Counted from the first letter of the stretch, positions 8,503-17,509 are shown. The stretch is DNA of 64,000 bases from Pseudomonas serbica (GCF_028823535.1 NZ_JAQIYM010000011.1:186001-250000), one strand, 5' to 3'. Numbers and translations: made by a program. The notes: a model not told the origin generated them from the letters alone.

Positions 8503-9489
8503 TCAGCCCTCAACCGGCGGAATATGCCCAAACATCTCCTGCACAAACGCCACCCGCTCTTCTACGGTTTCAGTCACACCACGGGCCTTCAGCTCTTCCA
8601 GCCGCGCCTCGACGGCATGGGTACGCAACGTCAGCCCGCAATCATTGGCAATCTGGATGTTCAAACCCGGCCGGGCGTTGAGCTCGAGAATCAGCGGGCC
8701 TTTCTCCTGGTCCAGCACCATGTCGACACCGATGTAGCCCAGCCCGCATAGCTCGTAGCAGCCCGCGGCGAGCTTCATGAAACCGTCCCAGTAGGGCAGT
8801 TGTACGCCATCCACCGCGTTGGTGGTGTCCGGGTGCTTGGCGATGATGTTGTTCAGCCAGGTGCCGCGCAAGGTCAGGCCTGTGGCCAGGTCGACACCGA
8901 CGCCGATGGCGCCCTGGTGCAGGTTGGCCTTGCCGCCGGACTGGCGGGTGGGCAAGCGCAGCATGGCCATCACCGGGTAGCCCATCAGCACGATGATGCG
9001 GATGTCCGGCACGCCCTCATAGCTGATGCTCTTGAAGATCTGGTCCGGAATCACCCGGTATTCGATCAATGCCCGGTCGCGGTGCCCGCCGAGGGAATAC
9101 AGCCCGGTCAGGATGCTGGAGACATGGTGCTCGATCTCTTCGTGGCTGATGATCTTCCCGGATACTGTGCGATAGCGGCCCTCGAAGCGGTCGGCGATGA
9201 CAATGATGCCGTCGCCGCCAGCGCCCTGGGCCGGCTTGATCACGAAGTCGTTGCGCTCGCCGATGATCTCGTCGAGCTTGTCGATTTCTTTCTCGGTGGA
9301 GATCACGCCATACAGTTGCGGCACATGGATGCCGGCGGCAATCGCGCGTTCCTTGGTGATGATCTTGTCATCGACGATCGGATACAGGCTGCGCTTGTTG
9401 TACTTGAGCACATAGTCTGCGTTGCGCCGGTTGATGCCCATGATGCCCCGGGCTTCCAGGGCTTTCCAGGTCTTCCAGAAGCCGAACAT
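8503..9489 (-). CDS. Alpha-L-glutamate ligase-like ATP-grasp protein (RimK-like)
   Basis: A 328-aa ATP-grasp protein. Key stretches are NDFVIKPAQGAGGDGIIVI (ATP-binding lysine and glycine-rich loop) and LILELNARPGLNIQIAN (metal-binding Glu/Asn). These fit the alpha-L-glutamate ligase-like, sugar-transfer-associated ATP-grasp group. The ATG at 9489 overlaps the TGA of the upstream gene by one base (TGATG), which implies translational coupling. It is the last gene of a three-gene operon with a membrane protein and a retropepsin-like protein. Ligation of an amino acid to a protein or envelope substrate is possible, but the substrate is unknown. Confidence 0.88.
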   Translation of the reverse strand: MFGFWKTWKALEARGIMGINRRNADYVLKYNKRSLYPIVDDKIITKERAIAAGIHVPQLYGVISTEKEIDKLDEIIGERNDFVIKPAQGAGGDGIIVIADRFEGRYRTVSGKIISHEEIEHHVSSILTGLYSLGGHRDRALIEYRVIPDQIFKSISYEGVPDIRIIVLMGYPVMAMLRLPTRQSGGKANLHQGAIGVGVDLATGLTLRGTWLNNIIAKHPDTTNAVDGVQLPYWDGFMKLAAGCYELCGLGYIGVDMVLDQEKGPLILELNARPGLNIQIANDCGLTLRTHAVEARLEELKARGVTETVEERVAFVQEMFGHIPPVEG

Positions 9490-11024
9490 CAAGCGTCAGC
9501 CTTCTTCAGGAAGGCTTTGAAACGTACCAGTTCGGTCAGGCGGTAGCCGCGATAACGACCCATGGCCAGCATGAAGCCCACCAGGATCAGCAGGATCGCC
9601 GGGAAGGTGAACACGAAGTAAACCAGTTCCGGAACGCTCATGATCAGGTGCGCGAGGGAGGCCGCGAACAAGGTGCCGATCGCCACTTTCATGGCATGGC
9701 TGGCGCCGCGTTCTTCCCAGGTGATCGACAGGCGTTCGATGGTCATGGTCAGGATCACCATCGGGAACAGCGCCACCGACAGTCCGCGTTCCAGGCCGAG
9801 CTTGTGGCTGAACAGGCTGATGGCCGCGATCAGCACCACCACGAACGTCAGCACCACCGACAGCCTCGGCAGCATTTGCAGCTTCAGGTGTTCAAGGTAG
9901 GAGCGCAGCGACAGTCCCAGCGCCGTGATGATGGTAAACAGCACGATCCCGAAGCCGAGCTGGGTCTCGCGGAAAGCCAGGGCGATCAGCACCGGGGTAA
10001 AGGTACCGAGGGTCTGCAGGCCGATCAGGTTGCGCAGGATCAGGATCACCAGCACGCCGATCGGGATCATTACCATGATCATGAAGGTCTGCTGGGTTTG
10101 CAGCGGCAGGCCGTACAGCGAGTATTCGAGGAAGTTGGCGTCGGTGTTCTCGTCGGTCAGCTTGGCCAGGCGAATGGCGTTCATCTCGCTGTTGTTCATG
10201 CTGAAGGTCACAGTGGCCTTCTTGCCGCCATCGACGGTGATCAGGTTTTCGTCGCCGGTCCACCACAACAGGCGGTCGGTGGGCAGGCCCTGTTCGCCGG
10301 TTTCCGGGTTGAAGTACAGCCAGTCGGTGCCGTTGAAGCTGCGCAGCCAGAGTTCCGGGGTTTGCGGCTGGTCAGCCACCAGGCGAATGGTGTGGACTTT
10401 TTCCACCGGGACGTGGGCGATGGACAACAGCAGCTCGACGATCTTCGCCTTATGGGCCGGTGTCGGGTCGCCGGCCAGAAGCATCTTGGCATTGTCGTCG
10501 TTGCTGTTGTTGACCCGCTTGATCGCTTCGCTGATGAACGTCTCGACGTCCGCCGAGTGCTGGCGAATTGGTGCCAACAGCGCTTCGGCGGCGAGTTTCT
10601 CGGGGCCTTCCACGGCAATGCTGTCGCGGAAGGTCGGGCCCTTGATCTTGGCTTTTTCCGCGGTGTAGCGCTTGGTCAGCACCAGGCGGTAATAAAGAGT
10701 CTGGTTGCCTTTGGCCCGGCGTGCCGACCAGGTGACCTTGCGGTTGCCGTCGACACGGTTGACGGCCACGCCGTAGTTGTTGGAGATGAAACTTTCGTTG
10801 AGGCTCACGTAATCGCGGCTCAGCGGTGGCACGAACATCTGGATCTTGACCGGGTCCTTGGCACTGGCGACGAACTCGACCTTGGCGTCGATGTTCCACA
10901 AGTCGTCGGTGGCGTCTTCCGTCACGGGAATGCCGAGTACGAAGATCTGGTAGGCCGTGACTGAAATGCCCAACACCACCAGGATGGCGATCAGCATTTT
11001 CAGATGAAGGGTAAGAGAGCGCAT
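9489..11024 (-). CDS. Inactive-transglutaminase family protein fused to seven transmembrane helices
   Basis: A 511-aa protein. An N-terminal membrane anchor (about 7-30) is followed by a large presumably periplasmic domain (about 40-310) of the inactive transglutaminase type. About seven hydrophobic segments follow from residue 330 onward (MIMVMIPIGVLVILILRNLIG to the C-terminus). The domain pair is known from conserved operons with ATP-grasp ligases and retropepsin-like proteases. It starts five bases after the upstream protease gene and its stop overlaps the ligase start. The function is not established; it may present or move a substrate across the inner membrane for the ligase and protease. 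Confidence 0.85.
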   Translation of the reverse strand: MRSLTLHLKMLIAILVVLGISVTAYQIFVLGIPVTEDATDDLWNIDAKVEFVASAKDPVKIQMFVPPLSRDYVSLNESFISNNYGVAVNRVDGNRKVTWSARRAKGNQTLYYRLVLTKRYTAEKAKIKGPTFRDSIAVEGPEKLAAEALLAPIRQHSADVETFISEAIKRVNNSNDDNAKMLLAGDPTPAHKAKIVELLLSIAHVPVEKVHTIRLVADQPQTPELWLRSFNGTDWLYFNPETGEQGLPTDRLLWWTGDENLITVDGGKKATVTFSMNNSEMNAIRLAKLTDENTDANFLEYSLYGLPLQTQQTFMIMVMIPIGVLVILILRNLIGLQTLGTFTPVLIALAFRETQLGFGIVLFTIITALGLSLRSYLEHLKLQMLPRLSVVLTFVVVLIAAISLFSHKLGLERGLSVALFPMVILTMTIERLSITWEERGASHAMKVAIGTLFAASLAHLIMSVPELVYFVFTFPAILLILVGFMLAMGRYRGYRLTELVRFKAFLKKADA

Positions 11025-11029
11025 TTGAA

Positions 11030-11566
11030 TTACTCGGCGGTATGAGCGTCGGTGGCGCAGGCGGGTTTGCCGGCAGCGTATTTAAGACTGGGGTCGACCA
11101 GCGCATCGAAGCGTTTGAGTGCTTCGGAGCCGATCAGGAGCGGGTATTGGAACGCGCTACGGTCGGTCAGGTTCACTTCGATGCTGCGTAAAGCCGAACC
11201 CATGCAGATATCCAGCTCGATCACCGGACGGGCGGTGTACTTCTTGCCTTCTTCGGGATCGTAGTCACCGGCCCGGCGCTTGATCTTGCTGACACGGGCC
11301 AGCGGTCGTTCGATCGGGTGCGAATGGGCCGCGTCGATGGCCAGGTAGAAGCGCACCCAGGACTCGCCATTGCGTTTGAATCGCTTGATGTCGCGAGCAC
11401 TCAGGGACGCGGTTTTCGCGCCGGTATCGAGTTTGGCGGCGACTTCGAGGTCGATGCCACCCAGCGATGCGTATTCATTGAGGCCATATACGGTCTTTTC
11501 CCCCGCCACGGCAAAACCGGGCAGGCAAAGACAATAAAGGAGTGTGGAGAAGGGCTTGAGTCTCAT
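11030..11566 (-). CDS. ATP-dependent zinc protease / retropepsin-like aspartic protease, secreted
   Basis: A 178-aa protein with a signal peptide (MRLKPFSTLLYCLCLPGFAVA). The core AAKLDTGAKTASLSA has the Asp-Thr-Gly of pepsin-like half proteases, and LTDRSAFQYPLLIGSEAL is the matching C-terminal part. This family is annotated both as RimB-like ATP-dependent zinc protease and as retropepsin-like. The ATG at 11566 has AGGA eight bases upstream. The reading frame continues open far upstream only because of antisense GC bias over prpR. It is the first gene of the operon; the signal peptide places it in the periplasm. Confidence 0.85.
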   Translation of the reverse strand: MRLKPFSTLLYCLCLPGFAVAGEKTVYGLNEYASLGGIDLEVAAKLDTGAKTASLSARDIKRFKRNGESWVRFYLAIDAAHSHPIERPLARVSKIKRRAGDYDPEEGKKYTARPVIELDICMGSALRSIEVNLTDRSAFQYPLLIGSEALKRFDALVDPSLKYAAGKPACATDAHTAE

Positions 11567-11781
11567 AAATCCTGGTGCGCAGCGGTGCGTATTTCGGTTC
11601 AAGGCCCTGGCATCGCTGCGCAAGCTCCCTCGTAGGCCTATCAGCAACTTATGACAAGCCGTGCAGATGTGACAGACAAATGCGGCCGGCATTCTAGCAC
11701 GGTGGGTTGATGGCGCCACCGCTGGCGGGCAGCTATAACCAGAGGGTCGTGCGTGGTTATGGTGCGGGCGGTTATTAGACG

Positions 11782-11793
11782 ATTGTCGACAAT
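11782..11793. promoter_or_regulatory. Candidate PrpR (GntR/FCD) operator 1
   Basis: ATTGTCGACAAT is a perfect 12-bp palindrome of the TTGTnnACAA type bound by FCD-class GntR regulators. It lies 73 bp upstream of the prpR start. Confidence 0.7.
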
Positions 11794-11854
11794 ATCTAAT
11801 TATCCTTTGACTGGAGCGGCTGTTTTGGTTAGTTTTTCCGGCACTGGCTTTCAA

Positions 11855-11866
11855 GGTGTCGACAAT
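11855..11866. promoter_or_regulatory. Candidate PrpR operator 2, overlapping the prpR ribosome site
   Basis: GGTGTCGACAAT repeats ten bases of operator 1 (TGTCGACAAT) and ends exactly at the prpR ATG. Centre-to-centre spacing from operator 1 is 73 bp, about seven helical turns, compatible with binding on the same DNA face. Confidence 0.55.
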
Positions 11867-12586
11867 ATGTTGGATCAACTGGATCCCCCACTCATCGTTC
11901 AGGATGACTCGGAAACACTTTCCGAGAACGTCTTCCGGCGCATTCAGGCGGCCATCGTCAAGGGTGATATCGCTCCGGGCAGCAAGATCTCCGAGCCGGA
12001 GCTGGCCCGGACCTATGGCATCAGTCGTGGCCCGCTGCGCGAGGCCATCCATCGTCTGGAAGGCCAGCGTCTGCTGGTGCGCGTGCCGCACGTCGGGGCG
12101 CGGGTGGTGTCGCTCAATCATGCCGAGTTGATCGAGCTCTACGAAATCCGCGAATCCCTTGAAGGCATGGCTTGTCGCCTGGCCGCTGAGCGCATGAGCG
12201 TCGAAGAGATTGACGAACTGCGCCGCGTCCTCGAAACCCACGAGCGCGACGAGGCCTTCCAGGCCGGTCGCGGTTACTACCAGCAGGAAGGCGATTTCGA
12301 CTTCCACTACCGGATTATCCAGGGCAGCGGTAACCGCACCCTGACGCAAATGCTCTGCGGCGAGTTGTATCAACTGGTGCGCATGTACCGCATCCAGTTT
12401 TCCACCACGCCCAATCGGCCACACCAGGCCTTTGCCGAGCACCACCGAATTCTCGATGCCATCGCCGACCGTGACGGTGAACTGGCCGAGTTGTTGATGC
12501 GCCGTCACATCGGCGCCTCCAAACGCAACATCGCCCGTCATTATCAGGACGGCGCCAACCCGACAGCCAAACGAGGTGAGTCATGA
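11867..12586 (+). CDS. prpR: GntR-family (FCD) regulator of the methylcitrate cluster
   Basis: A 239-aa protein with an N-terminal winged helix-turn-helix (ENVFRRIQAAIVKGDIAPGSKISEPELA) and an all-alpha FCD effector domain with the family's acidic and histidine ligands (FDFHYRII, EHHRILDAI). The ATG at 11867 is chosen because AAGG lies ten bases upstream and the protein then starts directly before the DNA-binding domain. Its stop overlaps the prpB start as ATGA, so the two are co-translated. It probably represses the cluster until a methylcitrate-cycle intermediate binds. Enterobacterial PrpR is a sigma-54 activator and is unrelated. Confidence 0.88.
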   Translation: MLDQLDPPLIVQDDSETLSENVFRRIQAAIVKGDIAPGSKISEPELARTYGISRGPLREAIHRLEGQRLLVRVPHVGARVVSLNHAELIELYEIRESLEGMACRLAAERMSVEEIDELRRVLETHERDEAFQAGRGYYQQEGDFDFHYRIIQGSGNRTLTQMLCGELYQLVRMYRIQFSTTPNRPHQAFAEHHRILDAIADRDGELAELLMRRHIGASKRNIARHYQDGANPTAKRGES

Positions 12587-13473
12587 GTTTGAACAAGAGC
12601 ACTCCAGGCCAGCGTTTCCGCGATGCGGTCGCCAGCGAGCATCCATTGCAAGTGGTCGGCGCGATCAACGCCAACCACGCGCTGCTGGCCAAGCGCGCCG
12701 GTTTCAAGGCGATCTACCTGTCGGGTGGCGGGGTGGCTGCCGGCTCCCTCGGCCTGCCGGACCTGGGCATCACCGGCCTGGATGACGTGCTGACCGACGT
12801 GCGCCGCATCACCGACGTCTGCGACCTGCCGCTGCTGGTGGACGTGGACACCGGTTTCGGTTCCTCGGCCTTTAACGTAGCCCGTACCGTGAAGTCGATG
12901 ATCAAGTTCGGCGCCGCGGCGATTCACATCGAGGATCAGGTCGGCGCCAAGCGTTGCGGCCACCGTCCTAATAAAGAGATCGTCACCCAGCAGGAAATGG
13001 TCGATCGCATCAAGGCTGCAGTCGATGCCCGTACCGACGACAGCTTCGTGATCATGGCCCGTACCGACGCCCTGGCGGTGGAAGGCCTGGAATCTGCCCT
13101 GGATCGCGCTGCTGCCTGCATCGAAGCTGGCGCCGACATGATTTTCCCGGAAGCCATCACTGAGCTTGAGATGTACAAGCTGTTCGCCAGCCGTGTGAAA
13201 GCGCCGATCCTGGCCAACATCACCGAATTCGGCGCGACGCCGCTGTACACCACCGAACAACTCGCGGCTGTCGATGTGTCGCTGGTGCTGTACCCGCTGT
13301 CGGCCTTCCGCGCCATGAACAAGGCCGCAGAAAACGTCTACACCGCGCTGCGCCGCGATGGCACGCAGGCGAATGTCATCGACACCATGCAGACCCGCAT
13401 GGAGCTTTACGATCGCATCGACTACCACACCTTCGAGCAGAAGCTCGATGCGTTGTTCGCCGCGAAAAAGTAA
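12583..13473 (+). CDS. prpB: 2-methylisocitrate lyase
   Basis: A 296-aa member of the PEP mutase/isocitrate lyase family that cleaves 2-methylisocitrate to pyruvate and succinate, the last step of propionyl-CoA oxidation by the methylcitrate cycle. Visible motifs are LPLLVDVDTGFG (Mg2+-binding aspartates) and the lyase loop KRCGHRP with its catalytic cysteine. The start overlaps the prpR stop by four bases. Confidence 0.96.
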   Translation: MSLNKSTPGQRFRDAVASEHPLQVVGAINANHALLAKRAGFKAIYLSGGGVAAGSLGLPDLGITGLDDVLTDVRRITDVCDLPLLVDVDTGFGSSAFNVARTVKSMIKFGAAAIHIEDQVGAKRCGHRPNKEIVTQQEMVDRIKAAVDARTDDSFVIMARTDALAVEGLESALDRAAACIEAGADMIFPEAITELEMYKLFASRVKAPILANITEFGATPLYTTEQLAAVDVSLVLYPLSAFRAMNKAAENVYTALRRDGTQANVIDTMQTRMELYDRIDYHTFEQKLDALFAAKK

Positions 13474-13515
13474 GTCGATTAACTCCCTAATAAATTCAAG
13501 AAATTGGAGGCAGAA

Positions 13516-14643
13516 ATGGCCGAAGCAAAAGTACTCAGTGGCGCCGGGCTCCGTGGCCAGGTAGCCGGGCAAACCGCACTGTCCACCGTGGGGCAGTCGG
13601 GTGCCGGTCTGACCTATCGTGGTTATGACGTACGTGAACTGGCGGCTGACGCGCAGTTCGAAGAGGTCGCTTACCTGCTGCTGTACGGCGAACTGCCGAG
13701 CAAGGCGCAACTGAGCGCCTACATCGCCAAGCTGAGCAAGCTGCGTGACCTGCCGCAAGCGCTCAAGGAAGTGCTGGAACGCATCCCCGCCGACGCCCAC
13801 CCGATGGACGTGATGCGCACGGGCTGCTCGTTCCTGGGCAACCTGGAGCCGGAAAACGACTTCTCCGAGCAGCACGACAAGACTGACCGCCTGCTGGCTG
13901 CTTTCCCGGCGATCATGACCTACTGGTACCGCTTCAGCCACGAAGGCAAGCGCATCGAGTGCGTCAGCGACGAGCAGTCCATTGGTGGTCACTTCCTGCA
14001 CCTGCTGCACGGCAAGAAGCCGAGCGAGTTGCACGTCAAGGTGATGAACGTTTCGCTGATCCTCTACGCGGAGCACGAATTCAACGCCTCGACCTTCACC
14101 GCCCGTGTGTGCGCGTCGACCCTGTCCGACCTGTATTCGTGCATCACTGCGGCCATCGGCTCGCTGCGTGGCCCGCTGCACGGCGGCGCCAACGAAGCGG
14201 CGATGGAAATGATCGAGCGCTTCTCGTCGCCTGAAGAGGCGGTCGAGGGCACCCTCGGCATGCTGGCGCGCAAGGACAAGATCATGGGCTTCGGCCACGC
14301 GATCTATAAGGACAACGATCCGCGCAACGAGGTGATCAAGGGCTGGTCGAAAAAACTGGCCGACGAAGTGGGCGACAAGGTGTTGTTCCCGGTATCCGAA
14401 GCCATCGACGCCACCATGTGGGAACAGAAGAAGCTGTTCCCGAACGCCGACTTCTATCATGCCTCGGCGTACCACTTCATGGGCATTCCGACCAAGTTGT
14501 TCACACCGATCTTCGTCTGCTCGCGCCTGACTGGCTGGGCGGCCCACGTGTACGAACAACGTGCCAACAACCGCATCATCCGCCCGAGCGCCGAGTACAC
14601 CGGCGTCGAACAGCGCAAGTTCGTGCCAATCGAACAACGCTGA
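13516..14643 (+). CDS. prpC: 2-methylcitrate synthase
   Basis: A 375-aa citrate-synthase-family enzyme that condenses propionyl-CoA with oxaloacetate. It has GPLHGGANEAAMEM (active-site His) and IMGFGHAIYKDNDPR (second His). The ATG at 13516 follows GGAGG (13505-13509) at the right spacing; an in-frame TTG four codons upstream overlaps that ribosome site and is rejected. It lies 42 bp downstream of prpB in the same operon. Confidence 0.96.
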   Translation: MAEAKVLSGAGLRGQVAGQTALSTVGQSGAGLTYRGYDVRELAADAQFEEVAYLLLYGELPSKAQLSAYIAKLSKLRDLPQALKEVLERIPADAHPMDVMRTGCSFLGNLEPENDFSEQHDKTDRLLAAFPAIMTYWYRFSHEGKRIECVSDEQSIGGHFLHLLHGKKPSELHVKVMNVSLILYAEHEFNASTFTARVCASTLSDLYSCITAAIGSLRGPLHGGANEAAMEMIERFSSPEEAVEGTLGMLARKDKIMGFGHAIYKDNDPRNEVIKGWSKKLADEVGDKVLFPVSEAIDATMWEQKKLFPNADFYHASAYHFMGIPTKLFTPIFVCSRLTGWAAHVYEQRANNRIIRPSAEYTGVEQRKFVPIEQR

Positions 14644-14686
14644 ATGGTGGGAATGCCTGCACAGGTCACTGAATGAACCGGTGACC

Positions 14687-14776
14687 CTGTAGGAGCTGGC
14701 TTGCCAGCGAAGGCGGTTTGTCATTCAACAGCGTTGTTGCCTGACCCACCGCATTCGCCGGCAAGCCGGCTCCTAC
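14687..14776. repeat. REP pair inside the prp cluster
   Basis: TGTAGGAGCTGGCTTGCCAG and the related inverted element CGCCGGCAAGCCGGCTCCTAC are separated by about 45 bp. They lie between prpC and acnD, where such structures can stabilise or end the upstream message. Confidence 0.85.
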
Positions 14777-14847
14777 AGAGGTCCGCGTTCAATTCAGGAG
14801 CCATGTCAGGCCCCGCCTTTTGAAACTACCGTGACCGAGTCCCGACG

Positions 14848-17442
14848 ATGAACACAAAATTCCGTAAATCGCTTCCCGGCAGCCACCTGGATTACTTCGA
14901 CGTCCGCGCGGCGGTCGAGGCCATCCAGCCCGGCGCCTATGACACCCTGCCGTACACCTCCCGCGTGCTGGCGGAAAACCTGGTGCGTCGCTGCGACCCG
15001 GCCACGCTGACCGAATCCCTGAAGCAATTCATCGAGCGCAAGCGCGACCTCGACTTCCCGTGGTTCCCGGCCCGTGTGGTGTGCCACGACATTCTTGGCC
15101 AGACCGCGCTGGTCGACCTCGCCGGCCTGCGTGACGCTATCGCCCAACAGGGTGGCGACCCTGCGCAAGTGAACCCGGTGGTGCCGACGCAACTGATCGT
15201 CGACCACTCCCTGGCCGTCGAGCGCGGTGGTTTCGATCCGGAGGCGTTCGAGAAGAACCGCGCCATCGAAGACCGTCGCAACGAAGACCGTTTCCACTTC
15301 ATCAACTGGACCAAGAAGGCGTTCAAGAACGTCGACGTGATCCCGCCAGGCAACGGCATCATGCACCAGATCAACCTGGAGAAAATGTCTCCGGTGATCC
15401 AGGTACGTGACGGCGTGGCATTCCCTGACACCTGTGTCGGCACCGACAGCCACACCCCGCACGTCGATGCGCTGGGCGTGATCGCCATTGGTGTCGGTGG
15501 CCTGGAAGCCGAGAGCGTGATGCTGGGCCGTGCCTCCTGGATGCGCCTGCCGGAAAGCGTCGGCGTTGAACTGACTGGCAAACTGCAACCGGGCATCACC
15601 GCCACCGACATGGTGCTGGCGCTGACCGAGTTCCTGCGCAAGCAGAAAGTGGTCGGTGCATGGCTGGAGTTCTTCGGTGAAGGCGCCGCGGCGCTGACCC
15701 TGGGTGACCGCGCGACCATTTCCAACATGGCTCCGGAATACGGCGCCACCGCGGCGATGTTCTACATCGACCAGCAGACCATCGACTACCTCAAGCTCAC
15801 CGGTCGTGAAGACGAGCAGGTGCAACTGGTCGAGAACTATGCCAAGACCACCGGCCTGTGGGCAGACAGCCTCAAGGGCGCGCAATACGAGCGCGGCCTG
15901 ACCTTCGATCTGTCTTCGGTCGTGCGCAACATGGCCGGCCCGAGCAACCCGCACGCCCGTGTGGCCGTATCGGACCTGGCTGCCAAAGGCATCTCCGGGC
16001 AGTGGGACGATGTGCCGGGGCAAATGCCCGACGGCGCGGTGATCATCGCCGCCATCACCAGCTGCACCAACACCAGTAACCCGCGCAACGTGATCGCCGC
16101 CGGCCTGCTGGCGCGCAATGCCAACAAGCTCGGCCTGACCCGCAAGCCTTGGGTCAAATCGTCCCTGGCACCGGGCTCGAAAACCGTCGCCCTGTACCTC
16201 GACGAAGCCGGCCTGACCGATGAGCTGGAACAGCTCGGTTTCGGCGTAGTGGCCTTCGCCTGCACCACCTGCAACGGCATGTCCGGCGCGCTCGATCCGG
16301 TGATCCAGCAAGAGATCATCGACCGCGACCTGTACGCCACTGCCGTGTTGTCCGGCAACCGTAACTTCGACGGCCGGATTCACCCGTACGCCAAACAAGC
16401 GTTCCTCGCTTCGCCGCCGCTGGTCGTCGCTTACGCGATCGCCGGTACCATCCGTTTCGATATCGAGAAGGATGTGCTGGGCGTGGTTGATGGCAAGGAA
16501 ATCCGCCTGAAAGACATCTGGCCGAGCGACGAAGAAATCGACGCCGTGGTGAAAGCCTCGGTGAAGCCGGAGCAGTTCCGCCAGGTCTACATCCCGATGT
16601 TTGCCATCCACGAAGACACTGGCCCGAAAGTCGAGCCGCTGTACGACTGGCGCGAGAAGAGCACCTACATCCGCCGTCCGCCGTACTGGGAAGGCGCACT
16701 GGCCGGCGCGCGTCCGCTCAAGGGCATGCGCCCGCTGGCAGTACTGCCGGACAACATCACCACCGACCACCTGTCGCCATCCAACGCGATCATGCTCGAC
16801 AGCGCCGCCGGCGAATACCTGGCGAAAATGGGCCTGCCGGAAGAGGACTTCAACTCCTACGCGACGCACCGTGGTGACCACCTGACCGCGCAGCGCGCAA
16901 CCTTCGCCAACCCGAAACTGTTCAACGAAATGGTCCAGGAAAACGGCAAGGTCAAGCAGGGCTCCCTGGCCCGCGTCGAGCCGGAAGGCAAAGTGATGCG
17001 CATGTGGGAAGCGATCGAAACCTACATGGATCGCAAGCAGCCGCTGATCATTATCGCCGGTGCCGACTACGGTCAGGGTTCGTCCCGCGACTGGGCGGCC
17101 AAGGGCGTGCGCCTGGCGGGTGTCGAAGCGATTGCCGCCGAAGGTTTCGAGCGTATCCACCGCACCAACCTGGTGGGCATGGGCGTGTTGCCGCTGGAGT
17201 TCAAGCCGGGCACCAACCGTCATACCCTGGCCATCGACGGCAGCGAAACCTACGACGTGATCGGCGACCGCACCCCACGTGCCGAGCTGACGCTGGTGAT
17301 CCATCGCAAGAACGGCGAGCGCGTCGATGTGCCGGTGACCTGCCGCCTGGACACCGCTGAAGAAGTGTCGATCTACGAGGCTGGCGGCGTGTTGCAACGC
17401 TTCGCCCAGGACTTCCTCGAAGAATCGGCGGTCGCCGTTTAA
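14848..17442 (+). CDS. acnD: Fe/S-dependent 2-methylcitrate dehydratase (2-methyl-trans-aconitate forming)
   Basis: An 864-aa aconitase-family protein. Cluster ligands are in AAITSCTNTSNPRN and FACTTCNGMSGAL. The family signature GTDSHTPHVDALGVIAIGVGG is present, and the C-terminal swivel domain includes ADYGQGSSRDWAAKG. AcnD with PrpF replaces or supplements PrpD in the methylcitrate cycle, turning methylcitrate into 2-methyl-trans-aconitate. No strong ribosome site is visible before the ATG. It is followed by prpF. Confidence 0.95.
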   Translation: MNTKFRKSLPGSHLDYFDVRAAVEAIQPGAYDTLPYTSRVLAENLVRRCDPATLTESLKQFIERKRDLDFPWFPARVVCHDILGQTALVDLAGLRDAIAQQGGDPAQVNPVVPTQLIVDHSLAVERGGFDPEAFEKNRAIEDRRNEDRFHFINWTKKAFKNVDVIPPGNGIMHQINLEKMSPVIQVRDGVAFPDTCVGTDSHTPHVDALGVIAIGVGGLEAESVMLGRASWMRLPESVGVELTGKLQPGITATDMVLALTEFLRKQKVVGAWLEFFGEGAAALTLGDRATISNMAPEYGATAAMFYIDQQTIDYLKLTGREDEQVQLVENYAKTTGLWADSLKGAQYERGLTFDLSSVVRNMAGPSNPHARVAVSDLAAKGISGQWDDVPGQMPDGAVIIAAITSCTNTSNPRNVIAAGLLARNANKLGLTRKPWVKSSLAPGSKTVALYLDEAGLTDELEQLGFGVVAFACTTCNGMSGALDPVIQQEIIDRDLYATAVLSGNRNFDGRIHPYAKQAFLASPPLVVAYAIAGTIRFDIEKDVLGVVDGKEIRLKDIWPSDEEIDAVVKASVKPEQFRQVYIPMFAIHEDTGPKVEPLYDWREKSTYIRRPPYWEGALAGARPLKGMRPLAVLPDNITTDHLSPSNAIMLDSAAGEYLAKMGLPEEDFNSYATHRGDHLTAQRATFANPKLFNEMVQENGKVKQGSLARVEPEGKVMRMWEAIETYMDRKQPLIIIAGADYGQGSSRDWAAKGVRLAGVEAIAAEGFERIHRTNLVGMGVLPLEFKPGTNRHTLAIDGSETYDVIGDRTPRAELTLVIHRKNGERVDVPVTCRLDTAEEVSIYEAGGVLQRFAQDFLEESAVAV

Positions 17443-17455
17443 CACTTGCTGCGCC

Positions 17456-17480
17456 GACACGGGACTTTGAGTCCCGTGTC
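17456..17480. other. Perfect 11-bp hairpin between acnD and prpF
   Basis: GACACGGGACT-TTG-AGTCCCGTGTC is a perfect stem with a three-base loop, followed by TGTTTT. It resembles a partial terminator or an RNA-processing or stability element within the operon. Confidence 0.7.
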
Positions 17481-17509
17481 TGTTTTCTAGCTAAGGAGTA
17501 AGCAACACC

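Larger units (their letters stand above)
11567..11866. promoter_or_regulatory. Divergent promoter region between the zinc protease operon and the prp cluster
   Basis: This 300-bp gene-free stretch serves two divergent operons. The only clear signals are the two TGTCGACAAT elements near the prpR end, listed separately. No REP or other repeat is visible in it. Confidence 0.6.

Noticed and set aside
11567..12541. Upstream extension of the zinc protease gene (frame open to 12541)
   Set aside because: The extension runs antisense to prpR and would put the clear signal peptide in mid-protein. The ATG at 11566 has a ribosome site and gives the family length.
14806..17460. Very long open frame on the minus strand opposite acnD (about 880 codons); similar ones lie opposite ppsA (21313-23895), prpBC (12544-14724), xdhB/xdhC (48474-51458) and rlmL (37824-39797)
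   Set aside because: These mirror genes with strong family matches. High GC third positions in the real gene remove stop codons in the antisense frame; the products are rich in His, Gln, Val and Arg with no recognisable domain.
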